DNA of 64,000 bases from CAZEJS01 sp964512645 (GTDB lineage: Bacteria > Actinomycetota > Geothermincolia > Fen-727 > Anoxymicrobiaceae). Position numbers and translations under genes: made by a program. This document shows positions 10,101-16,922 of the stretch, in pieces. The notes under the pieces are model-generated. The model ran no database searches. It worked only from the letters and a program-made list of their open reading frames with translations, and was not told where the DNA came from. The first letter of the stretch is position 1. Each line of letters opens with the position of its first letter. Location of the stretch: assembly GCA_964512645.1 (NCBI GenBank), contig CAZEJS010000002.1, positions 1-64,000 of the forward strand, given 5' to 3'.

Positions 10101-10158
10101 CAGCGGCAGGAGCGGCGGGACCTGCACGACAGGCGTGCGCGGCGCCGGGGGCGATTGA
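4147..10158 (+). CDS. Giant secreted clan GH-O-like glycoside hydrolase with stalk repeats
   Basis: A signal peptide (hydrophobic LLAVCASFLAALLLAAG, cleavage near ALAAG) leads a protein of about 2003 residues. An N-terminal beta-sandwich is followed by an (alpha/alpha)6-type region resembling GH52/GH116. The Glu of VWEGTW (about residue 578) and the Asp of TTFDD (about 704) lie where nucleophile and acid are expected, with PHDVG between them. After DGMIYGG (about residue 895) the fold is interrupted by a Gly/Ala-rich linker and four ~110-residue YFAEG..RPGFD repeats. It then resumes with CYPRG and a RVPTLFF segment. A FlgD-like Ig module and four more divergent repeats follow to the C-terminus. 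There is no LPXTG motif or C-terminal membrane helix. It probably degrades an extracellular glycan. Substrate and exact GH family are uncertain. Confidence 0.75.
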   Translation: MLAGDSRDGGRPRLFPAPVVPLLAVCASFLAALLLAAGALAAGRGPVVVELQQNNGNDLTYASTFPVAISGTDGATRQEYKFQRRRVGKHFTYVVANLQPGAPCLVELSFVEHEFHEAGSRRFNVYVQSALVRDRLDIFAGVGADSACQVTVGTEADSKGLLAIAFRSDEPGCAGLATVSTIRVLEGAGGADIVEIDASASRHTAQPPAARYNTGDQDVFEAILGRLGSRASMGLVPQRLGWRFSPLGTWTADLSELVLALKHGRAVRALPFTGRFPLFEEMSQSQTMTSQEFACSSPSMPFRLTVRFVAPFYPRDEKVSGAPFFCLEVTVENRSKRPASGTLMFARPHKEEFASAAPSRFSAAGATGVTSGATYCYCDETVNSNGARTAAEALCVPIPEETGVEFRGTSRAQFADFSRDNLWGWASPGGYPAGGDPANPVFSFYPRGYTGCLWKVKDLAPGAARTKHFILAGHISGRVLTVRNPHFHDDTYRFRYNRHFAGVRDVCAYAASNLTGNGGVLAKSAFFDSTVSSDEYLWLDPPRLRAVRDLFACSFQSFLSNTWWTRSSAGRDWFSVWEGTWMRLQATVDVEYNHAWFYLQFWPELLARVLDQWLWYLKSNDAGVYLPHDVGIQDEAAGQVYDHDMPVEENLNYILLLYRYWKASGDSAYVRGRIGRMKEFARFIMNCDTNGNGLPDRYSETTFDDGTPALERGKDQSYLGFKCLAAFRAAAEMALGPGSDPAFASACRGQAELIGQTLGRDAWLGDHFAVCLDGDVERADRDAYSIHTGNGLLYLLGGSREPGVTAEEARRLGRDIAEATSRTWGTYGSRHTSYEPGRMWISANVWRDALAGYFGAAAAGPGPPGNAGNYWALEKYLATNLSGCYWDGMIYGGSGRGAGVAGAHPPAESSGTTRGAGSGDTGRAPPDGNAGGLAAGGASQGGAALVGTVPAPAGLIAERPVYFNYHGAWSGGHDVVGTAGPSSTFYFAEGSTRPGFDSYLCVQNPGAGAARVRITYMLGTGSTKVQELEVPAHSRSTVRAVDVLGSGDGASYDFAAKVESLNGAGIVAERPVYFDYGGWTGGHDVAGATSPSSEHYFAEGTTRPGFDPYLCVMNPGKEPTRVNVTYMLGDGRVRSSSLDVGAHARSTVRVRDVLGSGDDPSHDFSMKVRSSPGAVVAERPVYFNYHGAWSGGHDVVGAAGPALAFYFAEGTTRPGFDPYLCVMNPGDTGSEVRITYMRGDGRNFEQTLPVSAHSRSTVRVRDVLGSGDDPSCDFSARVMAVNGTGIVVERPQYFDYRGRTGGHDVVGATASSSTLYFAEGTARPGFDSYICLQNPGPDPLDARVTYMLGDGGRRSQEVRVGARSRSTVDVGAFLGRGDSPAHDFSAKVEVLGGTAGTPLMSCYPRGTACFALVDSAAGLVVDNPGDGLYYRPPAAPLRIPVWNRADWGAADEDRRVPTLFFPGGATAPVVTNRSLLPGTVEPAEAAEMREVEVTGSPLDPWAGGRASVSYRLSSPSMVRLEVWDGARPVRVLLNERQGAGKHRASWDGKDASGRPVDDGEYCLKIDAAPDNGPAPRPATAGVSVNSSVPGLGTDWYFAEGYTGSSPQAGDFTEYLLMVNPGADAARVKATLMPGDGRAVSRTFAVAGGSRLTVRVDDILPSSEVSLRLESDRPVAAERSMYFGGGRAGHGSVGANSPSRRWYLAEGCTAPGFDEYVLVQNPDGKAADVRLSFMTTSGPVLERDYTVAPHSRFTVHVNDLVPSQEVSVTVEATSPVVVERSQYLNNMTAGTCTIAARSLSKTWFAAEGCTAAGFEEYLLIANPGATVARAKLFFLDGSGVGAIRDLEVPARSRRSVAVGDVLPESDVSVKVRSSAPVVVERAMYWNGRSDGHASIASPSGDDEWYLPDCYTAGGYESWALVMNPSGERRRVKMTLMDTEGKSTAREYELGAGARFTVDLGSVLPSREFSARFSADGPVIVEKSVYFSGRSGGTCTTGVRGAGGD
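7021..8330 (+). repeat. Four tandem ~330-bp coding repeats inside the GH-O gene
   Basis: The unit encodes AERPVYF...GGHDVVG...FYFAEGTTRPGFDPYLCV.NPG...RITYMLG...HSRSTVR.RDVLGSGD. Units two and three match exactly over 60 bases (7431-7490 against 7761-7820), at an offset of 330 bases, and other blocks differ by single bases. This indicates recent duplication or ongoing conversion between units. Divergent relatives of the same unit occur at the C-termini of this protein and of both other giant secreted proteins in the window. Confidence 0.85.
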
Positions 10159-10198
10159 GCGGGAGCCACCCCGACGAAATAGGCGTTGCGGCGCGCTA

Positions 10199-10387
10199 TC
10201 AGCCCGTGGCGCAGCCCCTGCGTCGGAGCTCCGCCTCCAGCAGCATGGTGTTCCTGAGGGGAATCACTTTATCGGCCAGCAGGCCGAGGGAGTAGTCTTT
10301 TTTGATTCTTTCGCAGGCGATCTTGACTTCCTTGTCGGTGAGATTCTCGACTTCATCCCGGGTGATCCTGCGCATGCGCCGCGTCAT
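10199..10387 (-). CDS. Small conserved-looking hypothetical protein (62 residues)
   Basis: The product is charged and helical (RRITRDEVENLTDKEVKIA...LPLRNTMLLEAELRRRG-like ending) with no membrane segment. The ATG at 10387 has an AAAGGG just upstream. It is convergent with the GH-O gene and divergent from the HPS/RraA gene. I do not recognise the family. The lack of any overlapping alternative and the sensible composition support it being a gene. Confidence 0.5.
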   Translation of the reverse strand: MTRRMRRITRDEVENLTDKEVKIACERIKKDYSLGLLADKVIPLRNTMLLEAELRRRGCATG

Positions 10388-10452
10388 CCCCTTTCTTCCA
10401 GAGGTAACCGTTCATTAATCCTTACGACAAGAACTTCAATAATCGGACACGA

Positions 10453-10482
10453 TTCTCCTCGCAAGTCGGCAACTGCTATACT
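10453..10482 (+). promoter_or_regulatory. Putative promoter of the HPS-RraA / DUF2342 operon
   Basis: A good -10 box (TATACT, 10477-10482) lies 50 nt before the start codon. The best -35 match (TTCTCC, 18-nt spacer) is weak. The position suits a short leader for the two-gene plus-strand unit. Confidence 0.35.
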
Positions 10483-10532
10483 TGTCTGCGTCTTTCCCGT
10501 AGGGGGAACAACGGATCAACGCGAGGAGAAAG

Positions 10533-11825
10533 ATGGACAGGCCGGTTCTGCAGGTCGCGCTCGACTTCGTGGACCTCGAGCGCGCGATCGAGGTCGCCGG
10601 GGAGGCCGTGGAAGGCGGCGTGGACTGGATAGAGGTGGGCACCCCGCTCATCAAGAGCGAGGGGCTCAACGCCGTGCGCGCGATGCGCCGGGCGTTCCCC
10701 AACCACAAGATCATCGCCGACATGAAGACGATCGACGCCGGGCGCACCGAGGTTGAGACCGCCGCCAAGGCGGGCGCGGACATCATCGACGTGCTGGGCG
10801 CCTCCTCCGACGCTACGATCGCCGAATGCGTGGACGCCGCGCACAACTACGGCTGCGAGATAGTCGTGGACATGATAGAGGTCGAGGACCCGGTCAGGCG
10901 GGCGAAGGCCGCCGAGGCGGCCGGCGCCAACTACATCGCCGTCCACACCGCGATCGACGTCCAGATGGTCGGGGGAGACCCGTTCGAGGTCCTGGGCAAG
11001 GTCGCCGCGGCGGTGGACATTCCAGTGGCCTGCGCCGGGGGCGTCAACTCCGAGACGGCGGCCACGGCGGTCGCCCACGGGGCACGGATCGTCATCGTCG
11101 GGGGGGCCATCATCAAGTCCGCGGATGCGCGGGCGGCCGCCGCCGAGATCAGGGAGGCCATGGACACCGGCGTCTCCAGGTCGACCACTCTCTACAAGCG
11201 GGTCGACGAGACGAACATCCGCGAGGCCCTGGGCATGGTCTCGACGGCGAATATATCCGACGCCATGCACCGCACGGGGATCCTGCCGGGAATCAGGCCG
11301 GTCGTTCCCGGGGTCAAGCTGGTCGGCCCCGTCGTGACCGTCAGGACCTACCCCGGAGACTGGGCGAAGCCGGTCGAGGCGATCGACATCGCCGGCGAAG
11401 GCGACGTGATAGTAATCGACGCCGGCGGTCAGGGCCCGGCCATGTGGGGCGAACTGGCGACGCACTCCGCGCTCCAGAGGAAGGTCGCCGGCGTCGTGGC
11501 CGACGGAGCGGTCCGCGACACACCCGACATAATCGAACTCAGGTACCCCGTCTTCACCAGGCTGATCATGTCCAACGCGGGCGAGCCCAAGGGCTTCGGC
11601 GAGATTAACGTGCCCATAAGGATCGCCGGGGTCCTCATCCACCCGGGGGACTGGGCCGTGGGCGACGACGACGGCGTCATAATCCTCCCCAAAGCGCGGG
11701 CGGCGGAGTTCGCCAACCGGGCGATGGACGTCCTCGAGAAGGAGAACCGGCTCCGCGGCGAGATACAGAGGGGCAGCACGCTCAGCCAGGTCGCGTACCT
11801 GGAGAAGTGGGAGAAGAGAAAGTAG
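10533..11825 (+). CDS. Bifunctional 3-hexulose-6-phosphate synthase / RraA-like aldolase fusion
   Basis: Residues 1-210 are an OMP-decarboxylase-fold hexulose-6-phosphate synthase (VALDF start, catalytic ADMKTIDAG matching D.K..D, and CAGGVN and IVIVGGAI phosphate-binding loops). This enzyme condenses formaldehyde with ribulose 5-phosphate, or acts in reverse to supply ribose. Residues 220-430 are an RraA/HMG-aldolase-like domain (ANISDAMHRTG, GGQGPAMWGEL, VVADGAVRD). The same fusion is known in archaea and some bacteria. The ATG follows GAGGAGAAAG. No phosphohexuloisomerase gene is visible nearby. The RraA-like half may be an aldolase or decarboxylase rather than a regulator of RNase E. The DUF2342 gene begins 10 nt downstream. 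Confidence 0.9.
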   Translation: MDRPVLQVALDFVDLERAIEVAGEAVEGGVDWIEVGTPLIKSEGLNAVRAMRRAFPNHKIIADMKTIDAGRTEVETAAKAGADIIDVLGASSDATIAECVDAAHNYGCEIVVDMIEVEDPVRRAKAAEAAGANYIAVHTAIDVQMVGGDPFEVLGKVAAAVDIPVACAGGVNSETAATAVAHGARIVIVGGAIIKSADARAAAAEIREAMDTGVSRSTTLYKRVDETNIREALGMVSTANISDAMHRTGILPGIRPVVPGVKLVGPVVTVRTYPGDWAKPVEAIDIAGEGDVIVIDAGGQGPAMWGELATHSALQRKVAGVVADGAVRDTPDIIELRYPVFTRLIMSNAGEPKGFGEINVPIRIAGVLIHPGDWAVGDDDGVIILPKARAAEFANRAMDVLEKENRLRGEIQRGSTLSQVAYLEKWEKRK

Positions 11826-11835
11826 GTACGTCCCC

Positions 11836-13104
11836 ATGACCGAGCAGCCGCGCCCGCCCGGGGCGGACCGCTCCCCGGAGCCCCTGACGTTCGTCGAGGC
11901 GCTTTTCAAGGCCGTGGACGCCGTCGCGAGGCGCCTCGCCCATTTCGCCCCCCTGGGCCGCGGGCTCCGCAACGTCATGGGCGCACCCGGCGCGGAGCTC
12001 ATCTCCTGGGAGCACGTGCGTGAGATCGCATTCGCCACCCTGGAGATGCAGCGCGAGACACAGGGCGAGCTGCGGCCGTCCATGGTGGACAGGTACCAGA
12101 AGATGCTGGTGGATTCCCAGGAGCAGGTCTCTGGCTACACCGGCCTGCACGTCACCGGCCTCCCCGACCGGGTGGAGGTCTTCGACCAGAGGGACTGGAT
12201 TGACGCCAACATCTCCTCTTTCAAGTTCCTGTTCGACCCCATATCGGAGAAGTACGTCAGAATGCTCGCCGACATGGAGGAGCAGCAGGGCGTGGGTTCC
12301 GGGCGCGGCGCGCGCCGTTTCGCCAGAACCCTCCTGAGCGCCCAGGTGGGCATCATCATGGGATACCTGTCGCGCAACGTGCTGGGGCAGTTCGACCTCT
12401 CACTCCCCGAGCCGGACAAGGGCGGCAAGCTCTACGTCGTCGAGCCCAACGTGATGCGGATCCAGCGCGAGATTGCCGCCGACCCGGACGACTTCAGGAT
12501 GTGGATCACGCTGCACGAGGTGACCCACTCCTTCGAGTTCCACTGCAACGGGTGGCTTCGCCCGTACATAGTGTCCTCCATGCAGGAGTACCTGAACAGC
12601 ATCGACTGGAAAGGGCTGGCCCGCCCGGACATCCTCCGGAGGATGCGCGGGCGAGCTGTCGGGGAGGGCGAGGCTTTGAAGGCCGGCGGCCTGATCAACA
12701 TCGTCGCGACCCCCGAGCAGCGCGCCATCCTCGCCAGGATGCAGGCGGTGATGTCGGTGCTCGAGGGTTACTCGAACCACGTGATGGACCGGGTCGGCAT
12801 GAGCCTGCTGCCCACGTACCACGAGATGAAGAGCCGGTTCGACCGGAGGCGCGAGTCCAGGAGCTCAGCGGAAAAACTGTTCCAGCGCCTCATCGGGATC
12901 AACCTGAAGATGCAGCAGTACAAGATGGGCCAGCAGTTCGTGGACGCCGTGGTCGAGGCCGAGGGGATCGGCTTCCTGAACAAGGTCTGGGAGCGCTCGG
13001 ACAGGATGCCCACGATGGACGAGATTTGCAACCCCCCCGCCTGGATAGAGCGCACCAGGGCCGGCACCCCGCCCGGCCGGCTCCGCCTCGTCCCCAACGA
13101 GTAG
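11836..13104 (+). CDS. DUF2342 zinc-dependent metalloprotease (F420 biosynthesis-associated family)
   Basis: The protein has 422 residues, close to the family's usual length. The metal-binding motif is HEVTH (His about 227), followed by SFEFHCNGWL. The family is widespread in Actinobacteria and is annotated as 'coenzyme F420 biosynthesis associated' from genomic correlation; its substrate is unknown. It has no signal peptide, so it is presumed cytoplasmic. It begins 10 nt after the HPS-RraA stop codon and is probably in the same transcript. Confidence 0.88.
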   Translation: MTEQPRPPGADRSPEPLTFVEALFKAVDAVARRLAHFAPLGRGLRNVMGAPGAELISWEHVREIAFATLEMQRETQGELRPSMVDRYQKMLVDSQEQVSGYTGLHVTGLPDRVEVFDQRDWIDANISSFKFLFDPISEKYVRMLADMEEQQGVGSGRGARRFARTLLSAQVGIIMGYLSRNVLGQFDLSLPEPDKGGKLYVVEPNVMRIQREIAADPDDFRMWITLHEVTHSFEFHCNGWLRPYIVSSMQEYLNSIDWKGLARPDILRRMRGRAVGEGEALKAGGLINIVATPEQRAILARMQAVMSVLEGYSNHVMDRVGMSLLPTYHEMKSRFDRRRESRSSAEKLFQRLIGINLKMQQYKMGQQFVDAVVEAEGIGFLNKVWERSDRMPTMDEICNPPAWIERTRAGTPPGRLRLVPNE

Positions 13105-13145
13105 GCGCCGTTTCGGGCGGCTCATGGCCGCCGCGCGCGGCGCGC

Positions 13146-13766
13146 CTACCACTCCGGGGACCGGTTCCAGCGCTCGAGCGTGAAACCGCCGGCCTCGGAG
13201 TAACCGAAAGCGCTCACGGCGCCGTTGTCCAGCCCGACCTTCCAGAAATAGCCCATATCCAGCCCCATCAGGACAACGAAGCAGATCTTCAACACCGCGA
13301 GGTGACTCACTACCGCGACCTCCGAACCGGCTTCCGCGCCGGTCACTGCCCCGAGCAGAGCCGGTTCGAGGCGCCCGCGCACCGAGGCGATGGAATCGCC
13401 CCCGGGAAACGTGAAAGAACAGGGATCTTTCCGCCAGGACCGGAGCTGTGCTTCCCCGAACCTGGCGCGCACCTCGTCGACCGTCAGGCCCTGCCACTGC
13501 CCGTAATCGATGTCGGTGAAGTCGTCGTCCACCTCGACCGTGCCCCGGATGGCGCAGGCGATGGCGGCGGCCGTTTCGGCGGCCCTCCTTACGGGACTGG
13601 TGTAGACGCGTTCGACCCGGGAACTCTCGAGCAGGCGCCCGGCGCCGGCGGCCTCGCGCTTCCCCTGTTCGTTCAAGGGAACGTCCGACAGGCCGCGAAA
13701 CCTCGCGTCCCTGTTGAGGTCGGTCTGACCGTGCCTGATGAGATAAAGCCTGGATGCGGACGCCAT
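13146..13766 (-). CDS. Histidine phosphatase family protein (phosphoglycerate mutase-like)
   Basis: The LYLIRHGQTDLNRDARFRG start carries the phospho-accepting His of the RHG motif. SPVRRAAETA, a D.GQWQGLT.DEV segment and VVSHLAVLK (second catalytic His) complete a canonical cofactor-independent acid phosphatase fold of 206 residues. The substrate cannot be read from the sequence; cobalamin-phosphate phosphatases and sugar phosphatases share this form. It is convergent with the DUF2342 gene and lies just downstream of the Moco operon on the same strand. Confidence 0.9.
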   Translation of the reverse strand: MASASRLYLIRHGQTDLNRDARFRGLSDVPLNEQGKREAAGAGRLLESSRVERVYTSPVRRAAETAAAIACAIRGTVEVDDDFTDIDYGQWQGLTVDEVRARFGEAQLRSWRKDPCSFTFPGGDSIASVRGRLEPALLGAVTGAEAGSEVAVVSHLAVLKICFVVLMGLDMGYFWKVGLDNGAVSAFGYSEAGGFTLERWNRSPEW

Positions 13767-13823
13767 GGGACAAGTCTACCAAACGTGGCGCCGGTCGTAC
13801 GGCCGCGCGGGCCGGAGACCGGT

Positions 13824-14273
13824 TCAGGCCGATTTGAGGTCGGCCGTGCGGGCCGATTTGTACCCGATGAGCGCGAAGTAGATCGCCCGGTCGAAGTAGA
13901 GGACGACCTTGTTGTTGACGTCGAGCGCCTGGTACACCTCGATGTTGGTGGTCATGATGCCCCTCTCCAGCAGGTGCAGCCAGAGGTAACGCTTGATGAG
14001 CACCAGGATCTGGACGACCTCCTCCATCCTGAAGCCCTTGATATAGCACATCTCGCCGAAACGCTCGTAGGCGCTCTGTATCTCCTCGTGCCTGGACGGC
14101 TGCAGCCACTGGCTGAGCTTGCTGTAGACGTTGGTCGCCATCGCCAGGGCCTCTTCCTGCTTGAGGTTCTTGAGGTTGGGAACGTAAGGGGACTCCCTGG
14201 TGTCCTTGTACCAGGTGAGAGCGATGTTGTCGGAGTTCTGCTCGATGATCTCTACGAGTCTCTCTTCTAGCAC
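13824..14273 (-). CDS. RsbR/RsbRD-type N-terminal sensor-domain protein
   Basis: The product is about 149 residues and all-helical. The style (VEIIEQNSDNIALTWYKD, YSKLSQWL, YERFGEMCY, VVQILVLIKRYLWLHL) matches the globin-like N-terminal domain of RsbR stressosome co-antagonists. The usual C-terminal STAS domain is absent, so it is a stand-alone sensor-like module. The open frame begins at 14333, but a GTG at 14273 preceded by GGGGG fits better and avoids crowding mogA. It follows mogA by about 60 nt and may be the last gene of the Moco operon. Confidence 0.6.
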   Translation of the reverse strand: MLEERLVEIIEQNSDNIALTWYKDTRESPYVPNLKNLKQEEALAMATNVYSKLSQWLQPSRHEEIQSAYERFGEMCYIKGFRMEEVVQILVLIKRYLWLHLLERGIMTTNIEVYQALDVNNKVVLYFDRAIYFALIGYKSARTADLKSA

Positions 14274-14334
14274 GATTCCCCCAATCCGTATTCTCCCGGT
14301 GTATTTCGACCTTATCGCAGCCGGAGCGGGCAAG

Positions 14335-14850
14335 TCAATCGAGGGGCTGGGCGCACTCGGAGGCCAGGCCCCCCGCGACCTCCAGCGCGTGCGGCACCGC
14401 CGGCAGGACGACCTCCAGGTTCTCCTTCGCGCCCTTCGGGCTTCCCGGCAGGTTGATTAGGAGGGTCGCGCCGCGGAGCCCGCAGACCGCCCTGGATATC
14501 ATCGCATGGGGGGTCACGCGGCAGCTGCTCGCCCTCATCGCCTCGGCCATCCCCGGTACCTCCCGGTCGATGACCGCCCTGGTGGCCTCCGGCGTCACGT
14601 CCCGGGGAGAGATGCCGGTGCCGCCGGTGGTGACGACCAGGTCGAAGCCCCGGTCGCACAGCTCCACCATCAACCCGCTCAAGACTTCCACCTCGTCGGG
14701 CACGATCTCCGAGCGCTCCACCGCGAGGCCCGCCGCCTCGAGAAGCTCGCGCACCACCTTCCCGCTCCTGTCCTCGCGCTCGCCGGCGGCGCCCTTGTCG
14801 GACACCGTCACCACGGCGGCCCTGAAGCGGCGCCCGCTCGTATCAGACAT
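14335..14850 (-). CDS. mogA: Molybdopterin adenylyltransferase MogA/MoaB
   Basis: The 171-residue protein has the MoCF-fold signature TTGGTGISPRDVTPEA and INLPGSPKGAKENL. MogA adenylylates molybdopterin before metal insertion by MoeA. The start overlaps the end of the MOSC gene by 8 nt, indicating translational coupling. It is part of the pyranopterin cofactor operon running from the riboswitch at 22.2 kb. The MoaB orthologue has the same fold, so the symbol is given on reaction rather than strict orthology. Confidence 0.88.
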   Translation of the reverse strand: MSDTSGRRFRAAVVTVSDKGAAGEREDRSGKVVRELLEAAGLAVERSEIVPDEVEVLSGLMVELCDRGFDLVVTTGGTGISPRDVTPEATRAVIDREVPGMAEAMRASSCRVTPHAMISRAVCGLRGATLLINLPGSPKGAKENLEVVLPAVPHALEVAGGLASECAQPLD

Positions 14851-15307
14851 CTTCCCCTCCGCCTTCCTCCAGCAGCCGGACCTCGTCTCCCACCGCGGCC
14901 CTGCCGCCCTCGAGGACCGTCGCGAACACTCCCTCGCGCGGCATCACGCAGTCGCCTGCCAGCTCGCGTATGGCGCACCCCCGGTGGCACTCCTTGCCGT
15001 GCTGGGTTATCTCCAGCACAACGTCCTCTCCGACCCTCAGCTTCGCGCCCAGGGGGAGCGAAACGAGGTCCATCCCCTGGACGGTGATGTTCTCGGCGAA
15101 GTCCCCAGGCCACACGTCAGCGCCCTCCGACCTCATCCTGTCTATGCTCTCCACCGCGAGAAGGCTCACCTGCCGGTGCCACCCTCCCGCGTGCGCGTCG
15201 CCCTCGAGCCCGTGTCCGACTACCACAGGGCAGTCGTGCACGTTGTTCTTCTTCTCGCCGACCCTGTCGGAGATGTTGACCGAAACGACCCTGGCTTTTC
15301 CGCTCAC
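14843..15307 (-). CDS. MOSC domain-containing protein
   Basis: The 154-residue stand-alone MOSC domain has the motifs GLEGDAHAG and GDFAENITVQG and a conserved Cys in HGKECHRGCAI. MOSC domains bind or sulfurate the molybdenum cofactor. Short MOSC proteins are commonly found between moaC and mog genes in anaerobes. The gene lies 21 nt after moaC and overlaps mogA by 8 nt. Its biochemical role is less certain than its family. Confidence 0.88.
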   Translation of the reverse strand: MSGKARVVSVNISDRVGEKKNNVHDCPVVVGHGLEGDAHAGGWHRQVSLLAVESIDRMRSEGADVWPGDFAENITVQGMDLVSLPLGAKLRVGEDVVLEITQHGKECHRGCAIRELAGDCVMPREGVFATVLEGGRAAVGDEVRLLEEGGGEDV

Positions 15308-15328
15308 TTCTCCTCCCGGCTCTCCGTG

Positions 15329-15841
15329 CTACCCGTCCTCTTCCGCGCTCCACTCGCCGGACCTGCCGCCGGACTTCGACAGCAGGCTCACCGAGGTTAT
15401 CTCCACACCGCGCTCCACCGCTTTGCACATGTCGTACACCGTAAGGGCGGCCAGCGCCGCGGCCGTAAGCGCCTCCATCTCCGCGCCGGTGCGATCGGTA
15501 ACCACTACCCGGCTGAGCACGCGCACCGCCGGTTCCCCGCCGTCTACCTCGAACTCCACAATGACGGAATCGAGCCTCAAGGGGTGGCACAGCGGTATCA
15601 GCTCGGCCGTGCGCTTCGCGGCCATCACGCCGGCGATGCGCGCGGTGGAGAACACGTCCCCTTTGGGAAGCCCCCCGGAGACGAGGAGGTCCAGGGTGGA
15701 GGGGCTCATCCTCACCACCGCCAGGGCGCGCGCCTCCCGCCTGGTGACGTCCTTTCCGCTTACGTCGACCATGCGCGCGTGCCCGCGTTCGTCCAGGTGC
15801 GACAGTCCCTTTTCCCGCCCGGGCTCCGTTGCCTCGTCCAA
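15329..15841 (-). CDS. moaC: Cyclic pyranopterin monophosphate synthase MoaC
   Basis: The 170-residue protein has the MoaC hallmarks MVDVSGKDVTRREARA, IAGVMAAKRTAELIPLCHPL, and a TGAEMEALTAAALAALTVYDMCKA active-site run with the conserved KAVERG. With MoaA it converts GTP to cyclic pyranopterin monophosphate. It follows moaA directly, with one base between them. Confidence 0.95.
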   Translation of the reverse strand: MDEATEPGREKGLSHLDERGHARMVDVSGKDVTRREARALAVVRMSPSTLDLLVSGGLPKGDVFSTARIAGVMAAKRTAELIPLCHPLRLDSVIVEFEVDGGEPAVRVLSRVVVTDRTGAEMEALTAAALAALTVYDMCKAVERGVEITSVSLLSKSGGRSGEWSAEEDG

Positions 15842-15842
15842 C

Positions 15843-16841
15843 CTAACCTCCGATCCTCGACATGTGGTCTCCCGCGCGCACTCCCGAGCCCGATCCCGGC
15901 TTGTGGTCGTCGCCCTCGTCGCGCTTCCTCTGGAGCTCCCCCTCGATTATCTCGCGGAGCCTGCCGGTATCCGCTCCCGCCCTCAACTCGCTCCTGACGT
16001 CGTACCCGTCGCGGTCGAACAGGCAGGTGCGCATCCTGCCGTCGGCGGTGAGCCTGAGCCTGTTGCACGAAGGGCAGAAGTGGCACGACACCGGGGAGAT
16101 GAGCCCGAGAGTGCCCTCCGAACCGCGCAGCTTGAAGTAGTCCGCCGGGCCCCACCCCTCCGGGGAAGCGACCTCCTCGATCACGCCCAGAGCGGCTATC
16201 CGCGACTTGATGACGTCGCCGGGCACATACCACCTGCCCCGCTCGCCGAAGTAAGGCATGTACTCGATGAAGCGCACGTGCAGCGGGCGGGTGCGGGCGA
16301 GTTCCACGAACGGCCCCGGGTCGTCGTTCAGGCCCTTGAGGACCACGACGTTGATCTTCACCGGCTCCAGCCCGGCCTCGAGGGCCGCGTCCAGCCCCGA
16401 CATGGCGTCGGAGAGGCGGCCGACCCTGGTTATCTCCGCGTAGCGGGACTCGTCGAGCGTGTCCAGGCTGACGTTGACCCGCGACAGCCCCGCCTCCTTC
16501 AGTTCGTCGGCGTACCTGGCCAGGAGCAACCCGTTCGTCGTCAGCGATATCGAGAACTCCTTGTCGGCCTCGCGTAGCATCCTTACCAGGCGCGGCGCTC
16601 CCTTGCGGACCAGCGGCTCGCCCCCGGTTATCCGCACCCTCCTGATGCCCGCTTCAGACGCGGCGCGTGCGAACGCCTGGATCTCCTCGTAGGTGAGTAT
16701 GTCGTCGTGCGACATGCTCTCGACGCCCTCGGCCGGCATGCAGTACACGCAGCGCAGGTTACAGCGGTCGGTTATCGATATCCGCAGGTAGTCGATAACC
16801 CCGCGGCCTTCGCCCTTGCCCGGCGCTCTCTCAGTTTCCAT
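15843..16841 (-). CDS. moaA: GTP 3',8-cyclase MoaA
   Basis: This radical SAM enzyme has the CNLRCVYC cluster-binding motif near the N-terminus and a second C-terminal iron-sulfur site (CHFCPSCNRLRLTADGRMRTC). It ends in RIGG, the Gly-Gly terminus needed for activity in MoaA. The frame opens at 16883, but I take the ATG at 16841 because GAAAGGAAGG precedes it. It catalyses the first step of molybdopterin synthesis and is the third enzyme-encoding gene after the two moeA-type genes in this operon. Confidence 0.95.
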   Translation of the reverse strand: METERAPGKGEGRGVIDYLRISITDRCNLRCVYCMPAEGVESMSHDDILTYEEIQAFARAASEAGIRRVRITGGEPLVRKGAPRLVRMLREADKEFSISLTTNGLLLARYADELKEAGLSRVNVSLDTLDESRYAEITRVGRLSDAMSGLDAALEAGLEPVKINVVVLKGLNDDPGPFVELARTRPLHVRFIEYMPYFGERGRWYVPGDVIKSRIAALGVIEEVASPEGWGPADYFKLRGSEGTLGLISPVSCHFCPSCNRLRLTADGRMRTCLFDRDGYDVRSELRAGADTGRLREIIEGELQRKRDEGDDHKPGSGSGVRAGDHMSRIGG

Positions 16842-16922
16842 GCCTTCCTTTCGGTCATCCGGCGCGGCCCCCCTGGCGGCCACGCGGGCGGCGCCCCGCC
16901 CACGCCGATTGTCCCCCGCGCG

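Noticed and set aside
13105..13145. GC-rich hairpins between the DUF2342 and phosphatase genes as a bidirectional terminator
   Set aside because: GGCGGC/GCCGCC pairs, but no T-run follows on either strand, so an intrinsic terminator cannot be claimed.
13146..13766. Naming the histidine phosphatase as cobalamin phosphatase CobC
   Set aside because: The fold is clear, but no cobalamin genes are nearby and substrate residues cannot be assigned from sequence alone.
12501..14270. A 589-codon plus-strand frame spanning the DUF2342 3' end and the phosphatase gene
   Set aside because: It crosses two well-supported genes and reads as Arg/Pro-rich shadow sequence with no internal domain.
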